The position numbers and the translations under genes were made by a program. From Lachnospiraceae bacterium (lineage in GTDB: Bacteria > Bacillota > Clostridia > Lachnospirales > Lachnospiraceae), in NCBI GenBank assembly GCA_017623295.1, contig JAGAPK010000024.1:1-41845 (forward strand): a stretch of 41,845 nt of DNA, written 5' to 3'. The notes below the pieces were generated by a model that was not told where the DNA came from, made no database searches, and was given only the letters and a program-made list of their open reading frames with translations. Positions 16,337-25,024 of this stretch are shown here, piece after piece. Within the stretch, counting starts at the first letter, position 1. Each line of letters begins with the position of its first letter.

Positions 16337-19198
16337 TTAACCCTTTTTTGCTCTTTCCAACATTTTTTTCACATAAATGCCTGTATAGGAATCAGGATTC
16401 TTGGCAACCTTCTCCGGCGTGCCTTCTGCAATAACGGTTCCACCGCCATCGCCGCCTTCCGGCCCCATGTCAATAATATAGTCTGCTGTCTTAATAACAT
16501 CCAGATTGTGTTCGATGACAACAACAGTATTTCCGCCATCCGCCAGCTTGTGAAGAATATCAACCAACTTGTGCACATCTGCAAAGTGTAATCCGGTTGT
16601 CGGTTCATCAAGAATATAAATTGTTTTACCAGTGCTTCTTCTGCTTAATTCAGTTGCCAGCTTAATACGCTGTGCCTCACCACCGGAAAGAGTGGTTGAT
16701 GGCTGTCCCAATTTTACATAAGAAAGACCTACATCATACAAAGTTTCTATTTTACGGCGAATAGAAGGAACATTTTCAAAGAATGGTACTGCTTCTTCTA
16801 CCGTCATATCCAACACATCATAAATACTTTTACCTTTGTATTTTACTTCCAGAGTTTCACGGTTATATCGTTTACCACCACATACTTCACAAGGCACATA
16901 GACATCCGGCAAGAAGTGCATTTCAATTTTGATAATACCATCACCACTACACGCCTCACATCTGCCGCCTTTTACATTGAAACTGAAACGTCCTTTGGAA
17001 TATCCTCTTGCCTTAGCATCTGCTGTGGCAGCAAACAAATCACGAATCTGGTCGAACACACCGGTATAAGTTGCCGGATTGGAACGTGGTGTTCTTCCGA
17101 TAGGAGACTGGTCAATATCAATGACTTTGTCCAATTGTTCTATACCCAAAATATCCTGATGTTTTCCCGGAATAGTTCTTGCTCTGTTCAAATCCCTTGC
17201 AAGGCGTTTGTAGAGAATTTCATTTATCAGGGAACTTTTACCGGAACCGGAAACTCCTGTTATACAGGTAAATACTCCGGTTGGAATTTTCACATTTACT
17301 TTCTTTAAATTATTTTCTTCTGCACCTTTGATTGTCAGGTAACCGGTTGGTTTTCTTCTGGTCTCCGGCACCGGAATCTGTATTTTGCCACTCAGATATT
17401 GTCCTGTTACAGATTCTTCTACCTGCATAATCTCTTCCGCAGTACCCTGTGCAACAACTTCTCCACCATGTGAACCGGCTCCCGGTCCGATATCCACAAT
17501 ATGGTCTGCCGCAAGCATGGTATCTTCATCATGTTCTACAACAATCAAAGTATTTCCCATATCTTTCAGATTCTTAAGAGCGGCAATCAGTTTGTCATTA
17601 TCTCGCTGATGCAAACCAATACTCGGCTCGTCCAGAATATAGCACACGCCAACCAGACCGGAACCAATCTGTGTTGCCAGACGGATTCGCTGTGCTTCAC
17701 CACCGGATAATGTTCCTGTCGCTCTGGATAGTGCCAGATAATCCAAACCAACTTCAATTAAGAAACCTACTCTTGCCCGAATTTCTTTCAGAATCTGTTT
17801 ACCAATCAGCTCCTGCTGTTTTGTCAGATTCATATTTCCAACAAATTCGTGCAAGTTCTTAATCGACATAGAAGTAATTTCATAAATGTTTTTGTCACAT
17901 ACAGTAACTGCCAGAGATTCCTTTTTCAAGCGCATGCCATTGCATTCTTTACATGGTGTAATGCGCATAAAGCTTTCATATTCCTGTTTAATAATATCGG
18001 ATGAGGTTTCCCTATATTTACGCTCCACATTTTTAATCAGTCCTTCAAAAGCAACCGGATACACACCCTCGCCACGCTGTCCTTTGTAATAAACAGTAAC
18101 TTTCTTACCATTTGTTCCATAAATAATGATATCTTTTGCTTCTTCTGGCAATTCGTTAAACGGGGTATCCAGACTGAATTTATATTCTTTCGCAAGCGCT
18201 TGTAAAATTGCATTGGTAAAGCTGCCCTCACTGCTACTGGACTGCCAGCCCATAACACTAATAGCACCTTCGCTGATACTGAGTTTTTTATCCGGAATCA
18301 TCAAATCCACATCAAATTCCATCTTGTAACCAAGACCGAAACACACCGGACAAGCACCGAACGGATTATTGAAGGAAAAACTTCTCGGCTCAATTTCACC
18401 AATGCTGATTCCACAATCCGGACAGGAAAAACTTTCGCTGAACGTAATCGGTTCTCCATCAATCACATCCAAAAGCATAAGTCCATCTGCTAATCCAAGT
18501 ACATTTTCAATAGAATCTGTCAAACGTCTTTCAATTCCTTCTTTTACCACCAGACGGTCAACAATGATTTCGATGTTGTGCTTAACATTTTTGTCGAGTT
18601 TAATCTCTTCGGAAAGTTCATATAAATTACCGTCTACACGCACTCTGACATAACCACTTTTTTTCGCCCGGTCAAATACCTTGACATGTTCACCTTTTCG
18701 TCCTCTGACTACCGGTGCAAGCAACTGGATTTTGGTGCCCTGTGGTAGTGCCATAATCTGGTCTACCATCTGGTCTACTGACTGCTTCTTAATCTCTTTG
18801 CCACAATTTGGGCAATGCGGAATACCAATTCGTGCATACAACAGACGGAAATAATCATAAATTTCTGTTACTGTACCAACCGTAGAACGAGGATTTCTGT
18901 TGGTCGATTTCTGGTCAATGGAAATCGCCGGCGATAACCCTTCTATTTTCTCTACATTAGGTTTCTCCATCTGTCCCAGGAACTGCCTTGCATAGGAAGA
19001 AAGGGATTCCATGTATCTTCTCTGTCCTTCCGCATAAATGGTATCAAACGCCAGCGAAGATTTACCTGAGCCGGAAAGTCCTGTTAAAACTACAAATTCA
19101 TTTCGTGGAATATCCACGTTAATGTCCTTTAAATTATGCTCACTTGCTCCTCTGATTTTAATATACTCTCTTGGTCGCATTTTTACTGTGTCAGTCAT
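16337..19198 (-). CDS. uvrA: Excinuclease ABC subunit A
   Basis: 953-residue damage-recognition ATPase of nucleotide excision repair. Two ABC modules: first Walker [13 protein letters not shown] (about residue 39) and signature [16 protein letters not shown]; second Walker [13 protein letters not shown] and signature [16 protein letters not shown], with [14 protein letters not shown] as Walker B. Zinc modules are seen as CPDC...CPVC and CEAC...CEVC, plus an extra CPNC near residue 118 common in Firmicutes. It follows uvrB after 21 bases containing GAGGAG, so the two are cotranscribed. Length is normal. Confidence 0.98.
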   Translation of the reverse strand: MTDTVKMRPREYIKIRGASEHNLKDINVDIPRNEFVVLTGLSGSGKSSLAFDTIYAEGQRRYMESLSSYARQFLGQMEKPNVEKIEGLSPAISIDQKSTNRNPRSTVGTVTEIYDYFRLLYARIGIPHCPNCGKEIKKQSVDQMVDQIMALPQGTKIQLLAPVVRGRKGEHVKVFDRAKKSGYVRVRVDGNLYELSEEIKLDKNVKHNIEIIVDRLVVKEGIERRLTDSIENVLGLADGLMLLDVIDGEPITFSESFSCPDCGISIGEIEPRSFSFNNPFGACPVCFGLGYKMEFDVDLMIPDKKLSISEGAISVMGWQSSSSEGSFTNAILQALAKEYKFSLDTPFNELPEEAKDIIIYGTNGKKVTVYYKGQRGEGVYPVAFEGLIKNVERKYRETSSDIIKQEYESFMRITPCKECNGMRLKKESLAVTVCDKNIYEITSMSIKNLHEFVGNMNLTKQQELIGKQILKEIRARVGFLIEVGLDYLALSRATGTLSGGEAQRIRLATQIGSGLVGVCYILDEPSIGLHQRDNDKLIAALKNLKDMGNTLIVVEHDEDTMLAADHIVDIGPGAGSHGGEVVAQGTAEEIMQVEESVTGQYLSGKIQIPVPETRRKPTGYLTIKGAEENNLKKVNVKIPTGVFTCITGVSGSGKSSLINEILYKRLARDLNRARTIPGKHQDILGIEQLDKVIDIDQSPIGRTPRSNPATYTGVFDQIRDLFAATADAKARGYSKGRFSFNVKGGRCEACSGDGIIKIEMHFLPDVYVPCEVCGGKRYNRETLEVKYKGKSIYDVLDMTVEEAVPFFENVPSIRRKIETLYDVGLSYVKLGQPSTTLSGGEAQRIKLATELSRRSTGKTIYILDEPTTGLHFADVHKLVDILHKLADGGNTVVVIEHNLDVIKTADYIIDMGPEGGDGGGTVIAEGTPEKVAKNPDSYTGIYVKKMLERAKKG

Positions 19199-19219
19199 TT
19201 TTGCTCCTCACTTATCGCT

Positions 19220-21211
19220 CTATTCTTCGTCCATATCATGCAAAATCTTTTTCAATTCAACCATGCGGTCACGCAGTTCCACTGCCGCCTCAAAGTTAAG
19301 ATCTGCAGCTGCTTTCTTCATCTGCTTCTCTACATCTTTAATTAACTTCTCAAGTTCTTTGCGATCCATAGACTCAGGGTCTTTCTCAAAGCGTACTTCT
19401 TCTTTCGCAATTACTTTAGATATGCTAATTAAATCTCGAACCGCTTTCTTGATTGTCTGCGGTGTGATACCATGTTCTTCATTATATTTCTGCTGTATTT
19501 CACGTCTTCTGTTTGTTTCCGATATGGCAGCTTTCATGGAATCTGTCATATTATCTGCATACATGATAACATGGCCTTCTGCATTTCTTGCCGCGCGCCC
19601 TATCGTCTGTATCAGAGAAGTTTCTGAACGAAGGAAACCTTCTTTGTCAGCATCCAAAATTGCCACAAGTGAAATCTCCGGGATGTCCAGACCTTCTCGC
19701 AAAAGGTTGATACCCACAAGTACATCAAAGACATCCAGTCGCATATCGCGGATAATCTCTGCTCGCTCTAAAGTATCAATATCAGAATGCAGATACTTCA
19801 CACGAATTCCGACTTCTTTCATATAGTCTGTTAAGTCTTCTGCCATTCGTTTTGTCAATGTCGTAACAAGAACTTTATTTTTCTTCTCTATTTCTTTGTT
19901 TACTTCTGAAATCAAATCGTCAATCTGACCTTCTACCGGTCTGACGTCTACTTCCGGATCAAGCAAACCTGTCGGGCGGATAATCTGCTCCGTACGAAAC
20001 AATTCATGAGATGCTTCATATTCAGATGGTGTCGCCGATACAAACAGCATCTGGTCGATATGCTGCTCAAACTCTTCAAAATTAAGCGGTCTGTTATCTA
20101 ATGCAGACGGCAGACGGAATCCATAATCTACCAATGTATTTTTTCTGGAACGGTCGCCGGAATACATGCCACGCACCTGAGGAATTGTCATATGCGATTC
20201 GTCCACAATAATCAAATAATCATCTTTAAAATAATCCATCAAAGTAAATGGGGTTGCTCCCTCTGGCATACCATTCAGATGTCTGGAATAATTTTCGATA
20301 CCGGAGCAGAAACCAGTCTCTCGCAGCATCTCTATATCAAAATTCGTGCGTTCCGAAATACGCTGTGCTTCCAACAGTTTATCTTCGCCTTTAAAGTAGC
20401 GCACACGTTCTTCCAACTCTTTTTCTATATTCTTGCATGCCGCATTGATTTTCTCCTGTGGTACTACATAATGCGAAGCCGGAAAAATTGCAATGTGCTC
20501 CAATGTCGCATGAACCTGTCCTGTCAATGGGTCGGTCTGACAAATCCTATCAATTTCATCCCCGAAAAATTCAATTCGGATTAAAAAGTCACCGCCCTCT
20601 GCCGGATAAACTTCCAACACATCACCTCGTACACGGAAACAGGCACGCTCTAGATCCATGTCATTTCTTGTATATTGAATATCTATCAATTCCCGAATAA
20701 CCTGATCTCTGTCCTTCGTCATACCAGGCCGCAGAGAAACAATCATTTCCTCATAGTCGTCCGGACTTCCCAGACCATAAATACAGGAAACACTGGCCAC
20801 GACTACGACATCTTTTCGCTCTGCCAAAGATGCTGTCGCAGACAGACGCAATTTGTCAATTTCGTCATTGATAGAAGAATCCTTCGCAATATAAGTATCC
20901 GTAGATGGCACATATGCCTCCGGCTGATAATAATCGTAGTAGGACACAAAATACTCTACCGCATTCTCCGGAAAAAATTCTTTGAATTCTCCATAAAGCT
21001 GTCCTGCCAGAGTTTTGTTATGAGCAATGACAAGTGTCGGTTTATTCAATGCGGCAATAATATTCGCCATAGTAAAGGTCTTACCGGAACCGGTTACACC
21101 AAGTAATGTCTGAAATTGATTTCCTTCCTCGAACCCCTTCACAAGCTCTGCAATAGCCTGTGGCTGGTCTCCGGTAGGGGCATATTCGGAATGCAATATG
21201 AATTTATCCAT
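19220..21211 (-). CDS. uvrB: Excinuclease ABC subunit B
   Basis: 663-residue DNA helicase-like subunit that is loaded by UvrA and positions UvrC for incision. Motifs: Walker [13 protein letters not shown] (about residue 39), beta-hairpin segment [16 protein letters not shown] that locks damaged DNA, DESH in IVDESHMT, and motif [11 protein letters not shown]. The C-terminal UVR coiled coil is [36 protein letters not shown]. The start is the ATG with AGGAG 7 bases upstream; an in-frame ATG five codons earlier overlaps that SD. A candidate LexA box lies just upstream. Confidence 0.98.
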   Translation of the reverse strand: MDKFILHSEYAPTGDQPQAIAELVKGFEEGNQFQTLLGVTGSGKTFTMANIIAALNKPTLVIAHNKTLAGQLYGEFKEFFPENAVEYFVSYYDYYQPEAYVPSTDTYIAKDSSINDEIDKLRLSATASLAERKDVVVVASVSCIYGLGSPDDYEEMIVSLRPGMTKDRDQVIRELIDIQYTRNDMDLERACFRVRGDVLEVYPAEGGDFLIRIEFFGDEIDRICQTDPLTGQVHATLEHIAIFPASHYVVPQEKINAACKNIEKELEERVRYFKGEDKLLEAQRISERTNFDIEMLRETGFCSGIENYSRHLNGMPEGATPFTLMDYFKDDYLIIVDESHMTIPQVRGMYSGDRSRKNTLVDYGFRLPSALDNRPLNFEEFEQHIDQMLFVSATPSEYEASHELFRTEQIIRPTGLLDPEVDVRPVEGQIDDLISEVNKEIEKKNKVLVTTLTKRMAEDLTDYMKEVGIRVKYLHSDIDTLERAEIIRDMRLDVFDVLVGINLLREGLDIPEISLVAILDADKEGFLRSETSLIQTIGRAARNAEGHVIMYADNMTDSMKAAISETNRRREIQQKYNEEHGITPQTIKKAVRDLISISKVIAKEEVRFEKDPESMDRKELEKLIKDVEKQMKKAAADLNFEAAVELRDRMVELKKILHDMDEE

Positions 21212-21231
21212 GACAGTGCTCCTCATTTATT

Positions 21232-21244
21232 CGAACATACATTC
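21232..21244 (-). promoter_or_regulatory. Candidate LexA (SOS) box of uvrBA
   Basis: CGAACATACATTC on the plus strand fits the Firmicute SOS box CGAACRNRYGTTYC except one base in the right half. It is near-palindromic (GAAC-N4-ATTC) and lies about 8-20 bases after the predicted transcription start, where LexA could block transcription. Confidence 0.6.
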
Positions 21245-21258
21245 TATTTCCATTTCAT

Positions 21259-21275
21259 AGTATACCACATATTTT
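21259..21275 (-). promoter_or_regulatory. Extended -10 promoter of uvrBA
   Basis: Minus strand TGTGG-TATACT (TATACT at 21259-21264) is an extended -10 element. No good -35 is found at 17 bases, so the exact promoter is tentative. Confidence 0.5.
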
Positions 21276-21290
21276 TCAAAAGTATAGTCC

Positions 21291-21410
21291 TTAAGTGAAA
21301 ATTCGTTTTTCACATTTTATTTTTTCAAATGCTTCTATTATTTTCCCCTTATCCGGCAGAAAAGGAATCGGATTCTTGGAGCAAAAAGAAATCACATCAT
21401 TCTTACTTAC
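21291..21410 (-). pseudogene. Orphan C-terminal reading tail (possible gene remnant)
   Basis: Directly after the flavoprotein gene, but in another frame, the minus strand stays open and reads VSKNDVISFCSKNPIPFLP and on through DKGKIIEAFEKIKCEKRIFT before a TAA at 21291-21293. The composition looks like genuine protein (amphipathic IIEAFEKIK helix), yet no SD and start precede it. It may be the tail of a decayed or frameshifted gene, or chance. I do not recognise a family. Confidence 0.3.
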
Positions 21411-22039
21411 TCGGGTCTTTTGCCTAAATCCCTTGCGGTTCCACCATTTGCCCGAATCATTTGGCGCCATCCGGTCTGCGCACCCATTTTATACAGGAAG
21501 CGAGGAAAAGCAACCGATACATAACTGTTTTCTTTCGATTCCTGTTGCTGAATTTGCCCAGCAAGTATACCTATCGCCTTCTCAATCGGTGCTTTTGGGC
21601 CTTGTCCGGGTTCCATCTGAGGCATCATGGCCAGTCCGCCGCCACCACCGACTCCAATACCACAGCCCCAAATATACCCAGCTTTAACACACCAGTTTTG
21701 CAAAATTTTCAGTGCAAATTCTGCTTGAATTCCTTCGTAAAATCCACAGTTTACTATGCCATAAACGCGAATTGCATGGTTTTGCAATTGCGCTTCTTCT
21801 AATTGTGCAAGACAGGCAAGCAAGTGTCCCGGAATACCATCAACGTAAAGTGGAAATGCAAACACCCAGGCATCTGCTGTATCCAGTTCTTCCATTACCT
21901 TATCAGAAAGCGCGGTAGAGCGAACTTGAACTTCTACAATTTCATCTTTCTCTGCAAAATATATTTTTAAATCTTCTAAAAGCGACCCGCTGGCACTTTT
22001 ATACACTTTTGGACTCCCATTTATTAACGCAATTCTCAT
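21407..22039 (-). CDS. Flavodoxin-family NAD(P)H-dependent oxidoreductase
   Basis: 210-residue flavoprotein of the NADPH-dependent FMN reductase/flavodoxin-like fold. The N-terminal FMN phosphate loop is MRIALINGSPKVYKSASGSLLEDL, followed by ADAWVFAFPLYVDGIPGHLLACL as the second flavin loop. A GCGIGVGGGGGLAMMP segment lies mid-protein. It ends IRANGGTARDLGKRPE. Its ATG overlaps the stop of the upstream flavoprotein gene as ATGA, so the two form one unit, transcribed divergently from the TetR regulator. The substrate is unknown; quinone or flavin reduction is the family expectation. An odd open tail follows it in another frame. Confidence 0.82.
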   Translation of the reverse strand: MRIALINGSPKVYKSASGSLLEDLKIYFAEKDEIVEVQVRSTALSDKVMEELDTADAWVFAFPLYVDGIPGHLLACLAQLEEAQLQNHAIRVYGIVNCGFYEGIQAEFALKILQNWCVKAGYIWGCGIGVGGGGGLAMMPQMEPGQGPKAPIEKAIGILAGQIQQQESKENSYVSVAFPRFLYKMGAQTGWRQMIRANGGTARDLGKRPE

Positions 22040-22524
22040 AAGATTACACCCTCCAATTCCTGTATGGTTTTATAAAAGTGAACTGACTTTACCTGTCCAT
22101 CATAGTTATCTGCGTTTGCTTCCAGAATATTTCTTGCAGTTTCTTTTTCCACATCCGTAATATTCTCTCCATAAAAATATGCAGAAACCGAAATTACATT
22201 TTTATATCTGCGCTTATGATGCATTTCGCCCTTACGAATGACAAAATCTGGATGAATATAAGAAATCGCTCTATCCTGTACCATTTTTACAAAAGGACTC
22301 ACACTGCCGTAATAACATTTACTAATAATAATTAACTCTGAGCATTTACCCATATCGATTCCTGTATTTTCATACCCATCATGGATAACACATTTCCCCG
22401 GCGTTTTAATCCAGCATCCAAAGCATCCTATACAATGCTTGATATCACCTTGCGGTTTAATAATCTTATGCTCGCCCTTAATAGAAAGATTAAAATTTTC
22501 CAAGTCTGTAATAATCAACTTCAT
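22036..22524 (-). CDS. Flavodoxin-family oxidoreductase with cysteine motif
   Basis: 162-residue protein with a flavodoxin-like fold. The motif CIGCFGCWIKTPGKCVIHD (about residues 30-48) is the cysteine-rich flavin loop seen in many clostridial flavodoxin-family reductases. CSELIIISKCYYGSVSPFVKMVQDRAISYI is the following loop and helix. The start is the ATG of MKLIITDLENF with AGGAG upstream; an in-frame upstream start lacks support. Its promoter is at 22578-22606. It is the first gene of a two-flavoprotein operon divergent from tetR, so joint control is likely. Confidence 0.8.
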   Translation of the reverse strand: MKLIITDLENFNLSIKGEHKIIKPQGDIKHCIGCFGCWIKTPGKCVIHDGYENTGIDMGKCSELIIISKCYYGSVSPFVKMVQDRAISYIHPDFVIRKGEMHHKRRYKNVISVSAYFYGENITDVEKETARNILEANADNYDGQVKSVHFYKTIQELEGVIL

Positions 22525-22577
22525 TATGATTCTCTCCTTTTTATTCAACCAATACCCGTGCCATACCTTTACCCACA

Positions 22578-22606
22578 ATCATACTCAACGAATCTTTATT
22601 TTGCAA
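22578..22606 (-). promoter_or_regulatory. Promoter of the two-flavoprotein operon
   Basis: Minus strand TTGCAA (22601-22606), 17-base spacer, TATGAT (22578-22583). Confidence 0.8.
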
Positions 22607-22634
22607 CTGACAGATAAAACATGCGCAACATTTC

Positions 22635-22664
22635 TTGACAAAACTAATGGCATGAGCATATATT
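22635..22664 (+). promoter_or_regulatory. Promoter of tetR-ABC exporter operon
   Basis: TTGACA (22635-22640), 18-base spacer, TATATT (22659-22664). The spacer begins with AAACTAATG, which repeats the left half of the operator just downstream. Confidence 0.85.
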
Positions 22665-22683
22665 AAACTAATGCTATTAGTTT
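22665..22683. promoter_or_regulatory. Palindromic operator for the TetR regulator
   Basis: AAACTAAT-GCT-ATTAGTTT is a perfect palindrome with 8-bp arms directly after the -10 box of the tetR promoter. The left half AAACTAATG recurs 24 bases upstream at 22641-22649 within the spacer. Size and place are typical for an autoregulatory TetR-family operator. Confidence 0.8.
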
Positions 22684-22704
22684 TTGTTTCAGGAGTGCTA
22701 AACT

Positions 22705-23289
22705 ATGCCCAGAAAAGGATTATCCAAAGAAACTATTATTGATGCCGCAATTGAATTGATTGAAGAACAAGGCAACCATGCTTTTTCTCTAAATGAATTA
22801 GCGCGGAAGCTGGAAATAAAACCGGCATCGCTTTATAACCATATTGAAAATATGGAGGAACTGACCGGAGCGATAGGCTATCGCATTGGCGGAATGATAA
22901 AGCAGACCGAACTTGATGCCATTGCCGGGAAAAGCGGTGATGCAGCACTGTTTGCATTGTGTGATGCATACCGCACTTTTGCACAAGAACATATCGATCT
23001 ATATAAGGTCATCATGGGAATGCAAAAGGACAAAAATGCCTGCACAGAGGCGGCATGTGGCGAAATGATAAATCCGATTATGCAAGTGTTGTCAAATTAC
23101 AAAATAACCGCATCAGAAAAAATGCACTGGCAACGAATTTTGCGTGCCATGATGCACGGCTTTATTACCCACGAATGTGCCGGTGGCTTTCGTCATTTCC
23201 CGGTTGCATATAACGAAACATACCACATGGCAATAGAAACAATTTCACTTGGACTTCATACCGCAGAAAAGGAGCACAGAAATGAATAA
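22705..23289 (+). CDS. TetR/AcrR family transcriptional regulator
   Basis: 194-residue one-component repressor. The N-terminal HTH is ETIIDAAIELIEEQGNHAFSLNELARKLEIKPASLYNHIENMEELTGAIG (about residues 9-58), with KPASLYNHI the recognition helix. The C-terminal ligand domain has DAYRTFAQEHIDLYKVIMGM, resembling the WHG/TetR_C_33 group (HGFITHECAGGFRHF). It heads a plus-strand operon: the next gene, an ABC exporter half, overlaps its stop by 8 bases. It most likely represses itself and the exporter through the palindrome at 22665-22683, and perhaps the divergent flavoproteins. Drug-type ligands are likely but unproven. Confidence 0.92.
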   Translation: MPRKGLSKETIIDAAIELIEEQGNHAFSLNELARKLEIKPASLYNHIENMEELTGAIGYRIGGMIKQTELDAIAGKSGDAALFALCDAYRTFAQEHIDLYKVIMGMQKDKNACTEAACGEMINPIMQVLSNYKITASEKMHWQRILRAMMHGFITHECAGGFRHFPVAYNETYHMAIETISLGLHTAEKEHRNE

Positions 23290-25024
23290 ATATAAAAAAC
23301 ACATCAAAAAAGATTGGTATTGTTTCATACTCGGCCCACTCTTTATGACACTTGAAGCTGCGGGCGAATTTATTCTTCCTTTCATCAATGCTAATATCAT
23401 CAACAATGGCGCTGCAAACGGCGACATTCCGTATATTCTGAAAAATGGTGTTTATATGTTTCTCATTGCAATCAGCATGTTGATAACCGGCGTTCTCGGT
23501 GCTTTTTTCTCTGTAAGAGGTTCTTCGAGAATGGCTGCGGGTGTTCGTCAGGATACGTTTGATAAAATACAAACCTTTTCCTTTAGCGATATTGACCGCT
23601 TTTCCACCGGTTCACTGATTACCCGCGTAACAAATGACATTACGCAGATTCAGAATTTTACGCAATCTCTTCTTCGCGGTTGTTTCCGCAGTCCGATTAT
23701 GCTGATTGGTGCTCTGATTATGTCATTTGCACTCAATCCTGATTTAGCCTGGGTAATTCTCCTTATAATGCCTTTATTGGCACTTGCTATTTTTCTGATT
23801 ATAAGGACTGCTTCGCCACGTTATACCACCATGCAAAAGCAGCTTGATGTACTGAACACAGGAATCGGCGAAACGATTACAAATGAGAAAGTAATTAAAT
23901 CTTTTGTTCGTGAAGAACATGAAAAAAGTAAATTTAGAGTCATAAATCACGCACTTATGGAAAAGTCTGTTGCTGCACTGAAAATGATGATATTAATGCA
24001 GCCAATTTCTGCCCTTGCCATCAATGTAACAACTTTGATTGTCGTATGGATTGCAGGAAAGCAAATCATGATCGGCAGCATGGAAATCGGAACGCTGACT
24101 GCCTTTATTACCTATTTGTCACAGGTGTTAACATCTCTCAACTTCCTTGCAAATGTTTTTCTTCAGGGAACTCGTGCTGCTGCTTCTGACCGTCGTATTT
24201 CCGAAGTAATAAATACCATGTCCGCAATCAGTGACGAACAGGCAACAGCCAAAGAACATAAAATAGAGTCCGGTGCTATCGAATTTTGTAACGTGTCCTT
24301 CCGCTATTTCAAGGATAATCAGGCTCCTGTATTAGATAAGATTAATGTCACAATTAATTCAGGGGAGTTTGTTGGTATCATCGGTTCTACGGGTTCCGGT
24401 AAAACAACCTTTGTTTCCATGATTCCAAGGTTGTATGACCCTGACGAAGGAGAAGTATTCGTAGACGGTATCAATGTGCGTACTCTTTCCCTTTATGAAC
24501 TGCGTGAAAGTGTTGCGGTTGTTTTACAGAAAAACACTCTTTTCTCAGGTACAATAGCAGAAAATTTACGTTGGGGAAATGAAAACGCCACCGATGAGGA
24601 ACTTATTGCTGCCTGCAAGATTGCACAAGCCGACAGTTTTATCCAATCTTTTCCGAATGGATATGATGCGGAAGTTGAGCAAGGCGGCGGTAATCTTTCC
24701 GGTGGTCAGAAACAACGACTCTGTATTGCCCGTGCTCTCTTAAAAAAACCTAAAATCATAATTCTCGATGATTCTACAAGTGCGGTAGATACGGCAACCG
24801 ATGCCTGCATTCGTCGAGCTTTCCGCGAACAGCTATCCGGTATTACCAAATTGATTATTGCACAGAGAATTTCCTCTGTTATGGATGCCGACAAAATTAT
24901 TGTTATGGATGAAGGAAAAGTCGTAGCTTGCGGAACTCATGATGAACTGATTCGCAGTTGTGCTACTTATCAGGAAATTTACTATTCACAGAAAGACAAG
25001 GAGGAGGACACAAACCATGAGTGA
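23282..25024 (+). CDS. ABC transporter permease/ATPase, first half of heterodimeric exporter
   Basis: 580-residue type-I exporter half-transporter: six transmembrane helices in residues about 15-310 and a C-terminal nucleotide-binding domain. Walker A GSTGSGKTTFVSM, Q-loop VAVVLQKNTLFSG, signature LSGGQKQR, Walker B IIILDDSTSAVD, switch IIAQRIS. The residue after the Walker B aspartate is D in place of the catalytic E, and the switch histidine of the usual AHR is Q, so its own ATP site is degenerate. This is typical of one partner in LmrCD/BmrCD-type heterodimers. The start ATG (MNKYKKHIKK) has AAGGAG upstream and overlaps tetR. Confidence 0.93.
   Translation: MNKYKKHIKKDWYCFILGPLFMTLEAAGEFILPFINANIINNGAANGDIPYILKNGVYMFLIAISMLITGVLGAFFSVRGSSRMAAGVRQDTFDKIQTFSFSDIDRFSTGSLITRVTNDITQIQNFTQSLLRGCFRSPIMLIGALIMSFALNPDLAWVILLIMPLLALAIFLIIRTASPRYTTMQKQLDVLNTGIGETITNEKVIKSFVREEHEKSKFRVINHALMEKSVAALKMMILMQPISALAINVTTLIVVWIAGKQIMIGSMEIGTLTAFITYLSQVLTSLNFLANVFLQGTRAAASDRRISEVINTMSAISDEQATAKEHKIESGAIEFCNVSFRYFKDNQAPVLDKINVTINSGEFVGIIGSTGSGKTTFVSMIPRLYDPDEGEVFVDGINVRTLSLYELRESVAVVLQKNTLFSGTIAENLRWGNENATDEELIAACKIAQADSFIQSFPNGYDAEVEQGGGNLSGGQKQRLCIARALLKKPKIIILDDSTSAVDTATDACIRRAFREQLSGITKLIIAQRISSVMDADKIIVMDEGKVVACGTHDELIRSCATYQEIYYSQKDKEEDTNHE

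Noticed and set aside
19038-19826. Long plus-strand open frame of 262 codons opposite the uvrA start and uvrB end
   Set aside because: It lies antisense to two certain genes, its product is a serine/isoleucine-rich composition typical of a mirrored frame, and it has no SD or homology that I recognise.
22381-22666. Plus-strand open frames before tetR
   Set aside because: They run antisense to the flavoprotein gene and through the divergent promoters and operator, with no SD.
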